DNA of 64,000 nucleotides from Pseudomonas sp. GD03919 (GTDB lineage: Bacteria > Pseudomonadota > Gammaproteobacteria > Pseudomonadales > Pseudomonadaceae), in contig NZ_CP104582.1 of assembly GCF_029814935.1 (NCBI RefSeq), positions 3,348,001-3,412,000 of the forward strand, given 5' to 3'. Made by a program: the position numbers and the translations under genes. The stretch's first letter is position 1. Each line of letters begins with the position of its first letter. The notes under the pieces were generated by a model. It was not told the DNA's origin, made no database searches, and was given only the letters and a program-made list of their open reading frames with translations. Shown piece after piece: positions 24,798-34,360 of the stretch.

Positions 24798-26035
24798 TTC
24801 CGAATTCGACCTCACTTTCCCGATGCTTGAGTATGGGGCCACTGAAACGCCCTGGGACCTCCGGCCGCTGCTGTTTCGCGGAGGTGCAGCAGCAAAGGTG
24901 AAGCATGTGGGCCGCCAGATCGCGCAGGGCGAACTCGGCAGTCCCTTGCCGGAACGTTTCGAGCTGGTGACGCAGCTGCATGAGCACATGACTGACGACC
25001 TTGCTGGTGGCGGAAGTCGCTTCTCGGTGCAGAACAAGATCAGTGCATTGCGCCGATTCTTTGCCTGGATCGATTCAGAAAACGTGAATCTCAGTCTCGA
25101 GACGGCGGCCGACACGTTCATTCGTTGGACCGATCACTTGCTCCAGCGTCATCGAGTCGAACGCAATTTCAGCGATGGGTCCCTGTACGATCTCACCAGG
25201 CTCACGGCGACGATGCTGGACCGAGCATTGGACCGCCAAGCAAGCCTGAGCAAGAGCACACGTATTCGCAAGCCGCGCGGCAAAGGCAAGGTACATACGA
25301 GCAAAGCGGACAAGCAGAATCTGCAAAACACCTTCGCATTCGGACACCTTCTAGCTGACGTATGCGAGGCATTGACCTGGAGGGGGACAATGGCCCCCCT
25401 CCCAGTTTGTATTTCGTTACGCACCGGCCAAGTGCTGGAACTATGGTCGGGATTGCAGAGCCCCGAGAAAGTAGCGGCCCGCCGTACCAGGCCGCAAAAC
25501 CAAGCGCAAATCGAAGCATCCCTGGCGGCGCGTGCCGCCCACGATGCAGATCGGACACTGCGGACCCGTTTCCCCATCGTCAATTTACGGATCGAGAGTG
25601 AATTGCTGATGTTCATCGCCCAGACCGGTCTGAACCTCCAGCAAGCACATACCCTGCGGGTTGAGCAGTTTCATTACACCAGCCACATAGACGGCTACCA
25701 GGTACGTACCTACAAAAATCGACGGGAAGGAGAAGTGCTATTCGAGATCTTTGCCAGTTATCGAGAGTGGTTCGAGCGCTATCTCGAATGGCGTTCCGAA
25801 TGGTTTCCCAATGAGCCGGATGGTTTGCTCTTTCCGCTTATACGTAGCGGGGGACGAATCCTAGAAGAGGCGACGCAGTTCACGAACGTTACGCGCATCT
25901 GCCGCGAGCTTGGCATACCGATAGTGAGACCGCGAAAACTGCGCGGGACGCGCATCAACTGGTTGCTTCGGGAGTCCCAGAATCCCCAACAGGTTGCGGA
26001 GTTGGCCCAGCATACGGTGCAAACGCTGATACGCG
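24790..26035 (+). pseudogene. Tyrosine recombinase 2, 5' part, cut by IS21-family element
   Basis: The first 415 codons of the second recombinase (MDSSEFDLTFPMLEYGATET). It has a core-binding region around residues 50-140 and a catalytic region with KLRGTRINWLL (the His/Gly-x-x-Arg site). The position of the first catalytic Arg reads TGLNLQQAHTLR, with Asn where Arg is usual, so the enzyme may have been atypical before disruption. The IS interrupts it after QTLIRV; the next residue in the intact gene is the nucleophilic Tyr (RVYADPH). In the present sequence the frame runs into IS DNA and ends at 26202. The continuation is at 28637-29121. Confidence 0.85.
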
Positions 26036-26140
26036 TGCGGATTCCACGCCATTCGGACACTCAGCCCACGCTGATCCGGACACCTGTTCCACGATCATTC
26101 GGACAGGCAGTCGGAGCGCAGCGACGCAGGGGTTGCATTG

Positions 26141-26896
26141 TTAGTCTGAGGTGCCCGGTGTCGTCAATTTCTTCACCCGCTTTCTCATCGATTCGCCCTT
26201 GAGGTTGATCCGATAAGCGTTGTGCACCAGGCGGTCGAGGATGGCATCGGCCAGGGTTGGATCGCCGATCAGTTCGTGCCAGTTGTCCACGGGCATTTGG
26301 CTGGTCACGAGGGTCGAGCGCTGGCCGTAGCGGTCGTCCAGTAGCTCCAGCATGTCACGGCGCTGTTCAACGGTGAACGGGGCCAGACCCCAGTCGTCGA
26401 GGATCAGCAGGTCGGTCTTGGCGTAGCTGCTCATCAGCTTGGCGAAGCGCCCGTCGCCATGGGCTAGGCCCAACTCTTCCAACAGGCGCGGCAAGCGCAG
26501 GTAACGCACGCTGTAACCCTCTCGGCAGGCCTGGTGTGCCAGGGCGCAGGCCAGCCAGGTCTTACCGACGCCAGTCGGGCCGTTGATAATCAGGTTGAGT
26601 CCGTCGCGCAGCCACTGACCACTGCTCAGCTGGAGGATCAGCGCCTTGTCGAGTCCGCGCGGGCTGCGGTAGTCGATGTCTTCGAGGCAGGCGTTGTGCT
26701 TGAGCCGGGCCTGGCGCAGGCGGCTACTCAGGCGCTTGTCGTCGCGTTCGGTCAGTTCGCGGTCGACCAACAGGCCGAGGCGTTCCACGAAGCTCAGGCT
26801 GTCGATGTCGGGGGTTTTCAGTTGCTCGGCGAGTGCCTTGAGCATGCCGGTCAGGCGCAGGGTCTGGAGCTTGTCCAGGGTCGGATGGGGCAGCAT
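26141..26896 (-). CDS. istB: IS21-family helper ATPase IstB
   Basis: A 251-residue AAA+ ATPase of the DnaC/IstB type that helps IstA choose target DNA. Walker A is INGPTGVGKTWLACALAHQA (about residues 100-120), Walker B LLILDDWGLAPF. Start ATG 26896, 17 bases after the istA stop. It appears intact. Confidence 0.93.
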   Translation of the reverse strand: MLPHPTLDKLQTLRLTGMLKALAEQLKTPDIDSLSFVERLGLLVDRELTERDDKRLSSRLRQARLKHNACLEDIDYRSPRGLDKALILQLSSGQWLRDGLNLIINGPTGVGKTWLACALAHQACREGYSVRYLRLPRLLEELGLAHGDGRFAKLMSSYAKTDLLILDDWGLAPFTVEQRRDMLELLDDRYGQRSTLVTSQMPVDNWHELIGDPTLADAILDRLVHNAYRINLKGESMRKRVKKLTTPGTSD

Positions 26897-26913
26897 GGTG
26901 GGATTCCTTATGT

Positions 26914-28443
26914 TCAGTGGTAGTAGCCGGGGCCGCGCAGGTTGGCGTGGTCGTCCGGCAACAGGGGCAGGTTGGCTTGAGCCAACGGCAGGCTTTCCAA
27001 ACCCTGGCGCAGGATCGATTCGAGGCTCTTGTAGCTGCACGCACCGAGGCTGAGGGCGCGACGGCAGGCCAGCTCCAGACGCACTTCGCCATGGGTCTTG
27101 CCCAGGCGCAGGATGCCCAGGCAGGCCCGGTAGCCTTGGGTTGGGTGGATGCGCCGTTCGAGGATGTGGCTGATCACGCCGGCCGTGTTCGGCCCGGTCT
27201 GCTCGGCCCAGCGGATCAGCCGTTGCGGCGTCCACTCGGCGTGCTCGCGATGGCTCTTGGGCATGTGCTCGGCCTGTGTGCTGTGCCGGCCCTTGTGCGG
27301 TGAGCGAAGGTGGCTGGCCACCCGCTGATTGGCGTGGAAGCACTCCACCGTGCGCGCTGTCAGGCGTACTTCCAGTTGTTTCTTCACCAGTTGGTAGGGC
27401 ACCGAGTAGTAGTGCCCATCGACCTCGACGTGGTAGTCGATGTGCACCCGCGCCTTCTTCCACTCGGCATAGACGTAGGGCTGCTCCGGCAGTGGGCGCA
27501 GCGCTGGACGATCCAGGGCTTCGAAGGCCGAGTGCCGGGAGCCCGGCAGCTTGCGAAACGGTCGTCGGTTGAGCCGCTCCAGCAATAAGGCGATGGCGCT
27601 GTTGAGTTCGTCCAGGGAGAAGAACTGGCGGTTCCTCAGCGCGGCGAGGATCCAGCGCTCGACCACCTGCACGCCGACCTCGGCCTTAGCCTTGTCGCGC
27701 GGCTTACGCGCCCGCGCCGGCACCACCGCCACGCCATAGTGCTCGGCCAGATCGCGGTAGCTCGGGTTGATGTCCGGCTCGTAGCGATGGCTCTTGCTCA
27801 CCGCGCTGCGCAGGTTGTCCGGCACCACGATCTCCGGCACGCCGCCGAGGAAGGCGAAGCAGCGGGCATGTGAGCCCAGCCAGTCAGGTAACTGCTGCGA
27901 CCAGGTGGCTTCGGCGAAGGTGTAGCTGGATGCACCAAGCACCGCGACGAACACCTGCGCCTGGCGGATCTCGCCGCTGTGGCGGTCGATCACCGGCACC
28001 GTCTGCCCGGCGTAGTCGACGAACAACTTCTCGCCGACGCGATGCTCCTGGCGCATCACCACGTCCAGCTTGCCCTGCCAGGCCCGGTAGTGCTCGCAGA
28101 ACCAGCTGTACTGAAAGCCCTGCGGCTGGTTCAGGCGGTACTCCTGCCAGAGCAGCGCCAAGGTCACGCCCGGCCGGCGTAGCTCGGCATGCACCCAAGA
28201 CCAATCAGGCAGTGGCCGCTGCTCGCTGGGCACTGCCGGCGCCGGTGGGAACAGCTGCTGCTCCAACTCCGCATCGGACAACGAACAGGGCCAGGCTAGA
28301 CCGCTGGCGGCAAAGCGACAGAGGTAATCACCGGCACTGCTGTGGCCTATGCCCAGACTGCGGGAGATCTTACGGACAGACAGCCCGCAATCGAACTTGA
28401 GGCGCAACACCTCACGGATTTTACGCATGGACAAACGCTCCAC
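26914..28443 (-). CDS. istA: IS21-family transposase IstA
   Basis: A 509-residue DDE transposase. N-terminal helix-turn-helix (KFDCGLSVRKISRSLGIGHS), integrase core with the first Asp in KLFVDYAGQTVPV, a second Asp in IVVPDNLRSAVSK and Glu in KPRDKAKAEVGVQVVERW. The C-terminus is basic. A GTG start at 28443 follows GAGAGG; an ATG at 28428 is the alternative. It appears intact, so the IS may still be active. Confidence 0.92.
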   Translation of the reverse strand: MERLSMRKIREVLRLKFDCGLSVRKISRSLGIGHSSAGDYLCRFAASGLAWPCSLSDAELEQQLFPPAPAVPSEQRPLPDWSWVHAELRRPGVTLALLWQEYRLNQPQGFQYSWFCEHYRAWQGKLDVVMRQEHRVGEKLFVDYAGQTVPVIDRHSGEIRQAQVFVAVLGASSYTFAEATWSQQLPDWLGSHARCFAFLGGVPEIVVPDNLRSAVSKSHRYEPDINPSYRDLAEHYGVAVVPARARKPRDKAKAEVGVQVVERWILAALRNRQFFSLDELNSAIALLLERLNRRPFRKLPGSRHSAFEALDRPALRPLPEQPYVYAEWKKARVHIDYHVEVDGHYYSVPYQLVKKQLEVRLTARTVECFHANQRVASHLRSPHKGRHSTQAEHMPKSHREHAEWTPQRLIRWAEQTGPNTAGVISHILERRIHPTQGYRACLGILRLGKTHGEVRLELACRRALSLGACSYKSLESILRQGLESLPLAQANLPLLPDDHANLRGPGYYH

Positions 28444-28513
28444 GACGACCTCTCTGCTTCGAAAAAGAGGTCGATGGTAGTGAATAAATCCTGCGTAGCT
28501 GCCTGCCTGGAAA

Positions 28514-28628
28514 GTGTCCGGATGGCCGTGGAATCGGTGTCCGGATGCTCGTGGAATGAGTGTCCGGATCAGCGTGGAATCACTGTCCGGATGTGCGTGG
28601 AATGGGTGTCCGAGTCAGCGTGGAATCC
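28514..28628 (-). repeat. Five tandem 23-bp IS21 terminal repeats
   Basis: Five head-to-tail copies of GTGTCCGGATnnnCGTGGAATnn with exact 23-bp spacing, ending 3 bases before the IS end at 28631. Fewer, less regular copies lie at the other end (26036-26110). They are probable IstA binding sites. Confidence 0.85.
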
Positions 28629-28636
28629 GCAACGCG

Positions 28637-29121
28637 TATATGCCGACCCCCATCCGCAGATCGCTATGGTGGAAATTACGCGCTTCCATCAGCAAACCGA
28701 TCCGTCCCTTTCACCTCCTGCTCCTGGTAGATGTGTATCGGCCACACCTGAACCAGTGGGCACGATGCCGAAGAATGGTCCGCGACCCGACTGCATCAAT
28801 GCTGCCGGTTGCCTGTTCTGTACCCAGCACCGGGATATCGAAAGTGAGGATCATGTGTGGTCTCTCGGTAGCTTGCGCCACCTCAAATCGCTTGAACTGG
28901 CACGCTACCGCCCATCCAGTTCGGGTAAGCACCTGACGACAGAGCATCCGGCCCTGCTGGTGATCGATCGGCTGACGGCCAAACTGCGCTTCTTCGAAGA
29001 AAGTAGCGAGGTCCGCAGGCTTTGGGTCGAAGAAGCCAGAGCGCGCATAAGTGAAGGTGACTACCACCCGGCCTGGGATGGCTTCATCCGATTGGCAGAA
29101 CTGCGACAAAGATCAGCATGA
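28637..29121 (+). pseudogene. Tyrosine recombinase 2, 3' part
   Basis: The continuation of the recombinase interrupted at 26035. Joined after removal of the IS and one ACGCG copy, the frame reads QTLIRVYADPHPQIAMVEIT, so this part supplies the catalytic Tyr and a C-terminal extension of about 150 residues (CINAAGCLFCTQHRDIESED, with Cys pairs that may bind metal). The stop at 29119-29121 overlaps the ATG of recombinase 3 (ATGA). On its own it has no ribosome-binding site. Confidence 0.85.
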
Positions 29122-31157
29122 CGAAAAATATTCTTTCCGAACTTGGCCTCGGCATCGACTCGCCCCTAGCGATTCCTGATGCGCCGAACTACCGTCCGCC
29201 GTGCTGGCCACCGCAGCGTGATTGGCCGGTCATCATAGATGCCGCTGGCCAGGTGGTGAGCCGTTGGGGCGATGCCATTTGGCGGCTCGACCCATGGGCG
29301 GGAAAACGGCTCACTCTCAATTTCGGCGATGGCCCAGCTAAGAAATATGTCGCCGCGATCGATCCTGCGAACGCCGATTTATTGCGGACCGTAATCGGCT
29401 GGTGGCTATACGGCCCCAATGGAGCCCGTGGATACCGAGGCCTGAAAACGCGCTTCGACCAGATGCGTCGGCTGTTCGTCTTGTGCACTCAAGAAGGCAT
29501 TCTCGCATCCGAACTGAGTCATTTTCCGCGCGTTGCCGACCGTCTCCCGGAGGTGCTCCAGGCTTCCCGGTCCGGTGAGTTCTTGGCATTGCTGCACGAA
29601 CTGTACGAGCGGCGGGATGCGCTGGGGTTCACCTTGTTGGATCGCGCAGGGTTGGCACGCCTCGCAGCGGCCATGCCCGACCACCAGAAGCTCCAGACCC
29701 CCTATATCCCGCCCCGCATTTGGCACTATCAAATCACACGCTTGCGCGAATGCCTGGATGACTTTTTGGCGCATCGAGGCCAAGTCGAGGAGTGCTTCCG
29801 CTTCTGTCTGGCTGCCTATCGGCACAACTCTGCCAGTCTCCAAGGACAACGCAGGCCACAATCGTTCTATCCGTTTCAGTGGCCGTCGGATGGATCAAAC
29901 GGAAAGTGGACTGGGCGGCAGTACTACGGCCCATTCATCGACACCGCGCATCGGTTTGGCATGGTGGAACTATTTCGTCGCTGGCTGGGAGTGAGCGACG
30001 ACGAAATTCGCATTCAAACTCTGAGTCGCTACCTCAACCTCGTGAGTCGATCTGGACTGTGCTATCTGCTGAATTTCAGCCTCATGCGAGTCGAAGAGGC
30101 TTGGAACCTGCGCGCCGATTGCTTGCACATAGAACGTGATCCGCAGTTTGGCGACATCCATGTATTGTGCGGACGAACGACCAAGACGATGTCGGATTCT
30201 GAGGCACTTTGGGTGACGTCCCCGTCAGCTCAGGTGGCAGTTGAAGCCATGCGTGTGGTCGCAGACCTCCGCGCAGAATGCGATTCTCCCCCCGGCGAGG
30301 CCTCGGTGCCGGATGATCCGGCCAAGCGCTATCTGCTTGATTATTGCCTTGAACCGTGGGGAACGAAGTTCACCAAGATCAACCGCACGATTCGGCCATC
30401 GATTCCGAGCTATGCCCATGTGCTTCAGTGGTTCGACAAGCTGTTCGACCGTGAGCAATTGCGCATTACGCCGGAAGATTTCGAATTGGCTCGGTTGGTG
30501 ACGCCGACGCTGACCGACGAGTTTGCGGTCGGCAAAATCTGGCCGTTGGCCTGGCATCAACTCCGACGAACCGGCGCAGTGAATATGCAGGCATCCGGGC
30601 TGGTCAGCGACGCTTCATTGCAGTTTCAGCTAAAGCACGTCGCCAGAGCGATGAGTCTCTACTACGGGCAAAACCATTCCAGGGTACGGCTGGAAGAGAA
30701 GGCCCATACCTACTACGTCCGCACCATGTACGAAACTTTGGGTAGGCAGCTGCAACAGCTGACGAGCAACCGATTCGTCAGCCCCCACGGCGAGAAGCGA
30801 AAATCTGAGATTGTCCGCCTGATCTCAGCCTCTGATGCTAAGAAAGCGATCAATCTGGCTAAGAAGGGGACGGTCACTCATCGACCGATTTTGCTGGGCA
30901 TCTGCACGAGCCGTACCCCCTGTCCCTATGGGGGCATCGACAATATCGCTCGCTGCGGAGGGGGCGACTCCCCCGGAGAAACCAAACCATGTGCGGACGT
31001 TCTCTATGACCCCGAGCAACTCGACGAAGTCGAAGTGTTGGAGGCGGTATTGGATGAGCGCCTGGCCGCTGCCGAGGTAGACAGTCCGCTAAGGACTTCG
31101 TTGGAAGCCCAGAAACGTAGTGTGGAGAATTATCGCCATGTCATCCGGCAAACATGA
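29118..31157 (+). CDS. Tyrosine recombinase 3 of the umuC element
   Basis: A 679-residue recombinase, much larger than ordinary integrases. A long N-terminal region of about 300 residues of unknown fold precedes a catalytic part with Arg in FSLMRVEEAWNLR, His-x-x-Arg in AWHQLRRTGAVN and a Tyr in MSLYYGQNHS. The C-terminal region has a Cys cluster (GICTSRTPCPYGGIDNIARC) that may bind zinc. It overlaps recombinase 2 by 4 bases upstream and the small coiled-coil gene by 20 bases downstream, so all four are one operon. The catalytic set is intact. Confidence 0.85.
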   Translation: MTKNILSELGLGIDSPLAIPDAPNYRPPCWPPQRDWPVIIDAAGQVVSRWGDAIWRLDPWAGKRLTLNFGDGPAKKYVAAIDPANADLLRTVIGWWLYGPNGARGYRGLKTRFDQMRRLFVLCTQEGILASELSHFPRVADRLPEVLQASRSGEFLALLHELYERRDALGFTLLDRAGLARLAAAMPDHQKLQTPYIPPRIWHYQITRLRECLDDFLAHRGQVEECFRFCLAAYRHNSASLQGQRRPQSFYPFQWPSDGSNGKWTGRQYYGPFIDTAHRFGMVELFRRWLGVSDDEIRIQTLSRYLNLVSRSGLCYLLNFSLMRVEEAWNLRADCLHIERDPQFGDIHVLCGRTTKTMSDSEALWVTSPSAQVAVEAMRVVADLRAECDSPPGEASVPDDPAKRYLLDYCLEPWGTKFTKINRTIRPSIPSYAHVLQWFDKLFDREQLRITPEDFELARLVTPTLTDEFAVGKIWPLAWHQLRRTGAVNMQASGLVSDASLQFQLKHVARAMSLYYGQNHSRVRLEEKAHTYYVRTMYETLGRQLQQLTSNRFVSPHGEKRKSEIVRLISASDAKKAINLAKKGTVTHRPILLGICTSRTPCPYGGIDNIARCGGGDSPGETKPCADVLYDPEQLDEVEVLEAVLDERLAAAEVDSPLRTSLEAQKRSVENYRHVIRQT

Positions 31158-31602
31158 ATCCGCTGACCCGGCTAAGCGAATGAGTGCCGGCGAGCAGTAT
31201 CGCGCAGCGTTCGAGCGGCTGAAGAGCAACAAGCCCGAACGACTGCCGAAGGGGACGCCCGTAAGTCAGAACAACGTTGCCAAGGAGGCCGGCAGCGACC
31301 CCTCTGCACTGAAAAAAGCTCGTTTCCCCCTACTGATCGCTGAGATCCAAAAGTACGTGGAAGGACACGCTGAGCAACGTCCGCCATCAGTGCGCCAAGT
31401 CAGCTTATTAGCCCGCAGAAAAAATCGTGGACTTCGAGAACGGATCGAGGAAATCACGCAGCAGCGTGACCACCTAGCCAGCCTACTCAGTGAGGCCGAC
31501 GCCACCATTCTTGAGCTGTACGACCGTATTGCGGACTTGGAGCGCCAACTGCCGGCCTCCAATGTGCTTCCTCTTGATCCGCGAGGCCACAAAAAACTTT
31601 GA
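31138..31602 (+). CDS. Small TnpC-like coiled-coil protein
   Basis: A 154-residue protein with a basic N-terminal half containing a helix-turn-helix-like stretch (VSQNNVAKEAGSDPSALKKA) and a coiled coil at about residues 95-140 (LRERIEEITQQRDHLASLLS). It follows the recombinases with a 20-base overlap, matching the position and build of TnpC in Tn554-type transposons, which helps orientation or efficiency of transposition. The ATG at 31138 is preferred. The family assignment is by layout and general build, not by a diagnostic motif. Confidence 0.7.
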   Translation: MSSGKHESADPAKRMSAGEQYRAAFERLKSNKPERLPKGTPVSQNNVAKEAGSDPSALKKARFPLLIAEIQKYVEGHAEQRPPSVRQVSLLARRKNRGLRERIEEITQQRDHLASLLSEADATILELYDRIADLERQLPASNVLPLDPRGHKKL

Positions 31603-31669
31603 AACGGAGAGCTCGCAATATTCGAAAGAAACACAGCCATGCCCGACCAGCCCGGCATGAAACGTCGGG

Positions 31670-34360
31670 CTAGCCGCCGAAGAGCTTCTTGCGTTGCGCG
31701 GTCCGCTCCCGGCGTAGATTCTCGTAGGCAGTTCGGCGTTTAGTCGCGTTTTTGATTAATTCCAGGACCTGGGCGATATCGCCGAGCAACTCCTCACGCG
31801 CGGGAAGCGGTAGTTGGCGCTCGCCTGGGGTGTCGTGGGCCTCGGTAGCTTCGCAGGCCCGCGCATACACTGCCAGCAACTGCTCCCACTCCTCTGCGGG
31901 GTGGCCAATGACAGCACCAAATGCTTCTACGCTCACCACATCGCTGAACGGCTGGACGGTATTGTTCAAAAAAACCTCGCGTATGGCGCGCTCGACAGTG
32001 CCTCGGAGGCTTGAGTATCCCGATGCGATTTGCCGCTCAAGCTCATCATCCGGGTCGCTGCCGACCGGAACGTTCAGCGCTTTCGCACGACTTTCGAGAT
32101 CGGCCAGGCGGGCCTTGGTGTCCATCGTCGTCCACGTCAGCCCCTCGCTCACTAGTCCCGGCGACTCGTCCCAACCGATGGTCTTGTAGCTGGCCGAGCG
32201 ATCAGCGCGCTGAAGCGCCATCGCGAGCTCGGTCAGGAACACCGCATCATGGGTGAACACCAGCACTTGGCGGGTCTCAGCCAGCGCTACCAAACGCCGA
32301 GCTATGGCCCGACGATATACGTGATCCAGCGACGTAGACGGATCGTCGAAAATAACGGTCGAAGTATGTGGCAGGGATTCGAGCTCGGCGAGGAACATAG
32401 CCATCCCCAACGCGCGCTGCTCGCCCTCTGACAGCACCTTGGAGGCTTTCGCCGTGATTTCCTGCAGGCGCAGCGTGACCTTGGTCACCCCCAGCTCTGT
32501 GCGCCCGCTCAGGTCGGGTTGCACCCGTCGCTTATAGCCCAGGGCTTTCAACTCAGCATTCATGGAAGCGGCCAGAGCCTCGGTCACATGCGTCGCCGCC
32601 AGGGACGTCAGTTTGCGTGACACTGCCGCTGGGTTGAGGGCGGCATGGCAGCGGCTCAATGTGGCATGGACCTGACTGTCCTGAACAAAGCGCTCCACCG
32701 CGCCAAGCTGGTTGGCGAGGCGTTGTCGGGCTTCTAGCTCTGCCAGTTCTTGGGTCAGCGCCAAGCGTACAGCGGGATCGGCAGAGGTCCGCAGGGTATT
32801 GGCGTCGACTCGGAGCGAAGCAGCTTTGGCGGCGAAGAGACTATCGAGGTTTGCTTCGATAGGAAGCGGTTCTGACTCGGGGGACCAGTTTCCAGTTTGC
32901 AGGGCTTGGCTAACCCAAGTATGCCGGGCGGTCCAGACCGATGCCGCTGCGGTGATGGCAGCGTGTAGGTCGGGCAGTCGCTCCTCCACGTCAGCCCGTG
33001 TTGGCACATCCAGAACGTTTAGATCGACAGCCTGCACCTTCCCTAGAGCGTTCATGCGCGCAAGCGTGGCGGCTTGCGCATCCGCCGTGGCGCTGTCGGC
33101 GACAAATGCCGCGAAACGCCGCATGCGCTCCGAGGCATCCGTTGAATAAGGTTGCTGGCAGAGTACGCAGTAAGCGTCCGGTTCCAGGTGCGGGAAGGGA
33201 TGTTCAGGGTATGCCGTCTGCTGAGAGAAAGCCTCAGCGGCTCGGTACATCGTTTGCCAGAGTTCAGCTCCTGTGCCTTCCAGCAGCGTGGCGGTGGGTG
33301 AGGACGTTACCGGCAACTCCATGGCGTTCAGTGTGTCTCGATCCTGAAGACGCGCTTGCGCCAGTTGCATGGCGAGATGCGCGGTTTTTTCCGTTGTAAT
33401 CAGTTCCTTTGCCCGTGCTATGGCACGATCATTCACCCAGCGCTGGACTTCCTCGGCTCGACGCTGCGCCTGGTCCAAGCGTGTCGCCAAACGTTCCAAG
33501 GCCAGCGCCTGCGGCACAGGATCGCTTTCCAGTAATGTCCGCTTCAGAAACTCCAGTCGCCGGAGTTCATCGTCACCGACCGTCCCTAATCGAGCAAGCA
33601 CGGCGCGGTCCGAGTCCCCACCTAATTTGGCGATGTAGCGGCCGACTTCGGTGTCACCCTTCAGCGGTTCGAATTGCCGGGTATCCAGAGCCAAGGCATT
33701 GCGTTCGGTCCCAATCCGTGCCTGTAAATCACGCTGAAGTAGGACCAGGCGCGTCAGATGAGTGAGTCCGTAGGGCTGAAATGCAGGGGTCCCTTCCGCG
33801 TCGATGTAGTCATTGGCACAGGCCGCGTCGTAGACCGAGACCGAACTCAAATGCAAATGGGCCGGCCCGTTCTGGACCCAACGTGCGGTTTCCGGAGTGC
33901 CATCCACCAAAATGGCGAAATCTGCTGATGGCGGTCTAGCTGGGGTTGCCGCCCCAAAAGCGTCGGGCAGGACCTCCACCCGATGCCGAGCGTTGCAGGC
34001 ATTCTTGAAGACGCGGGCGTAGCCGGATTTGCCGGCGCCGTTATGACCAAAGAAAATGGTCATGCCCTCCGGTGCGAGGTCAAAGGCACGACCGGACGGG
34101 AAGCCGTTTACCTGGTCTAGCCCCGAGACACCCACCAACCGCACGGTTGCGCCACTTCCGGCGCCTGGTACGTCGTCCAGCGTGAATGGCCGTGCTCCCC
34201 CCGTGGTTGCGTCTTCCCGTTCTTGCTCGCGAACCATTCGCAGAATGGTCTCGATGTCATCTTGGGTTAGTTCGGCCCGGGCAAATATCCGGCGCAGTGC
34301 TTCCTGCTGCCAGGGTCTGAGTCCGCCGGCCCACCCAATAATCTCGTCCAACAATGGCAT
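31670..34360 (-). CDS. Zinc-hook ABC-type ATPase, RloC/PrrC-like (possible anticodon nuclease)
   Basis: An 896-residue AAA_13-type protein. Walker A is FFGHNGAGKSG at residues 104-113; coiled-coil arms occupy about 255-345 and 415-600 around a CVLC hook at Cys398/Cys401; the ABC signature is LSEGEQRALGMAMF and Walker B TVIFDDPSTSLDH. The order is that of RloC, a DNA-damage-triggered tRNA anticodon nuclease used against phage. In the C-terminal part Arg786, Glu790 (RGTVE) and His820 have nearly the spacing of the Arg-x3-Glu...His triad of PrrC/RloC; this is inference. It is on the strand opposite the recombinases and is alone, so it is probably a self-contained defence cargo gene. The ATG at 34360 follows GGAGA. 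Confidence 0.78.
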   Translation of the reverse strand: MPLLDEIIGWAGGLRPWQQEALRRIFARAELTQDDIETILRMVREQEREDATTGGARPFTLDDVPGAGSGATVRLVGVSGLDQVNGFPSGRAFDLAPEGMTIFFGHNGAGKSGYARVFKNACNARHRVEVLPDAFGAATPARPPSADFAILVDGTPETARWVQNGPAHLHLSSVSVYDAACANDYIDAEGTPAFQPYGLTHLTRLVLLQRDLQARIGTERNALALDTRQFEPLKGDTEVGRYIAKLGGDSDRAVLARLGTVGDDELRRLEFLKRTLLESDPVPQALALERLATRLDQAQRRAEEVQRWVNDRAIARAKELITTEKTAHLAMQLAQARLQDRDTLNAMELPVTSSPTATLLEGTGAELWQTMYRAAEAFSQQTAYPEHPFPHLEPDAYCVLCQQPYSTDASERMRRFAAFVADSATADAQAATLARMNALGKVQAVDLNVLDVPTRADVEERLPDLHAAITAAASVWTARHTWVSQALQTGNWSPESEPLPIEANLDSLFAAKAASLRVDANTLRTSADPAVRLALTQELAELEARQRLANQLGAVERFVQDSQVHATLSRCHAALNPAAVSRKLTSLAATHVTEALAASMNAELKALGYKRRVQPDLSGRTELGVTKVTLRLQEITAKASKVLSEGEQRALGMAMFLAELESLPHTSTVIFDDPSTSLDHVYRRAIARRLVALAETRQVLVFTHDAVFLTELAMALQRADRSASYKTIGWDESPGLVSEGLTWTTMDTKARLADLESRAKALNVPVGSDPDDELERQIASGYSSLRGTVERAIREVFLNNTVQPFSDVVSVEAFGAVIGHPAEEWEQLLAVYARACEATEAHDTPGERQLPLPAREELLGDIAQVLELIKNATKRRTAYENLRRERTAQRKKLFGG

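Larger units (their letters stand above)
26036..28631 (-). mobile_element. IS21-family insertion sequence, complete
   Basis: A 2596-bp element with matching ends (TGCGGATTCCACGC at the left; its complement at the right) and a 5-bp target duplication, ACGCG (26031-26035 and 28632-28636). It encodes IstA and IstB on the minus strand. The ends carry multiple TGTCCGGAT/CGTGGAAT repeats, as is typical for IS21-family transposase binding. It lies inside recombinase 2 of the umuC element and is therefore a later arrival. Confidence 0.93.
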
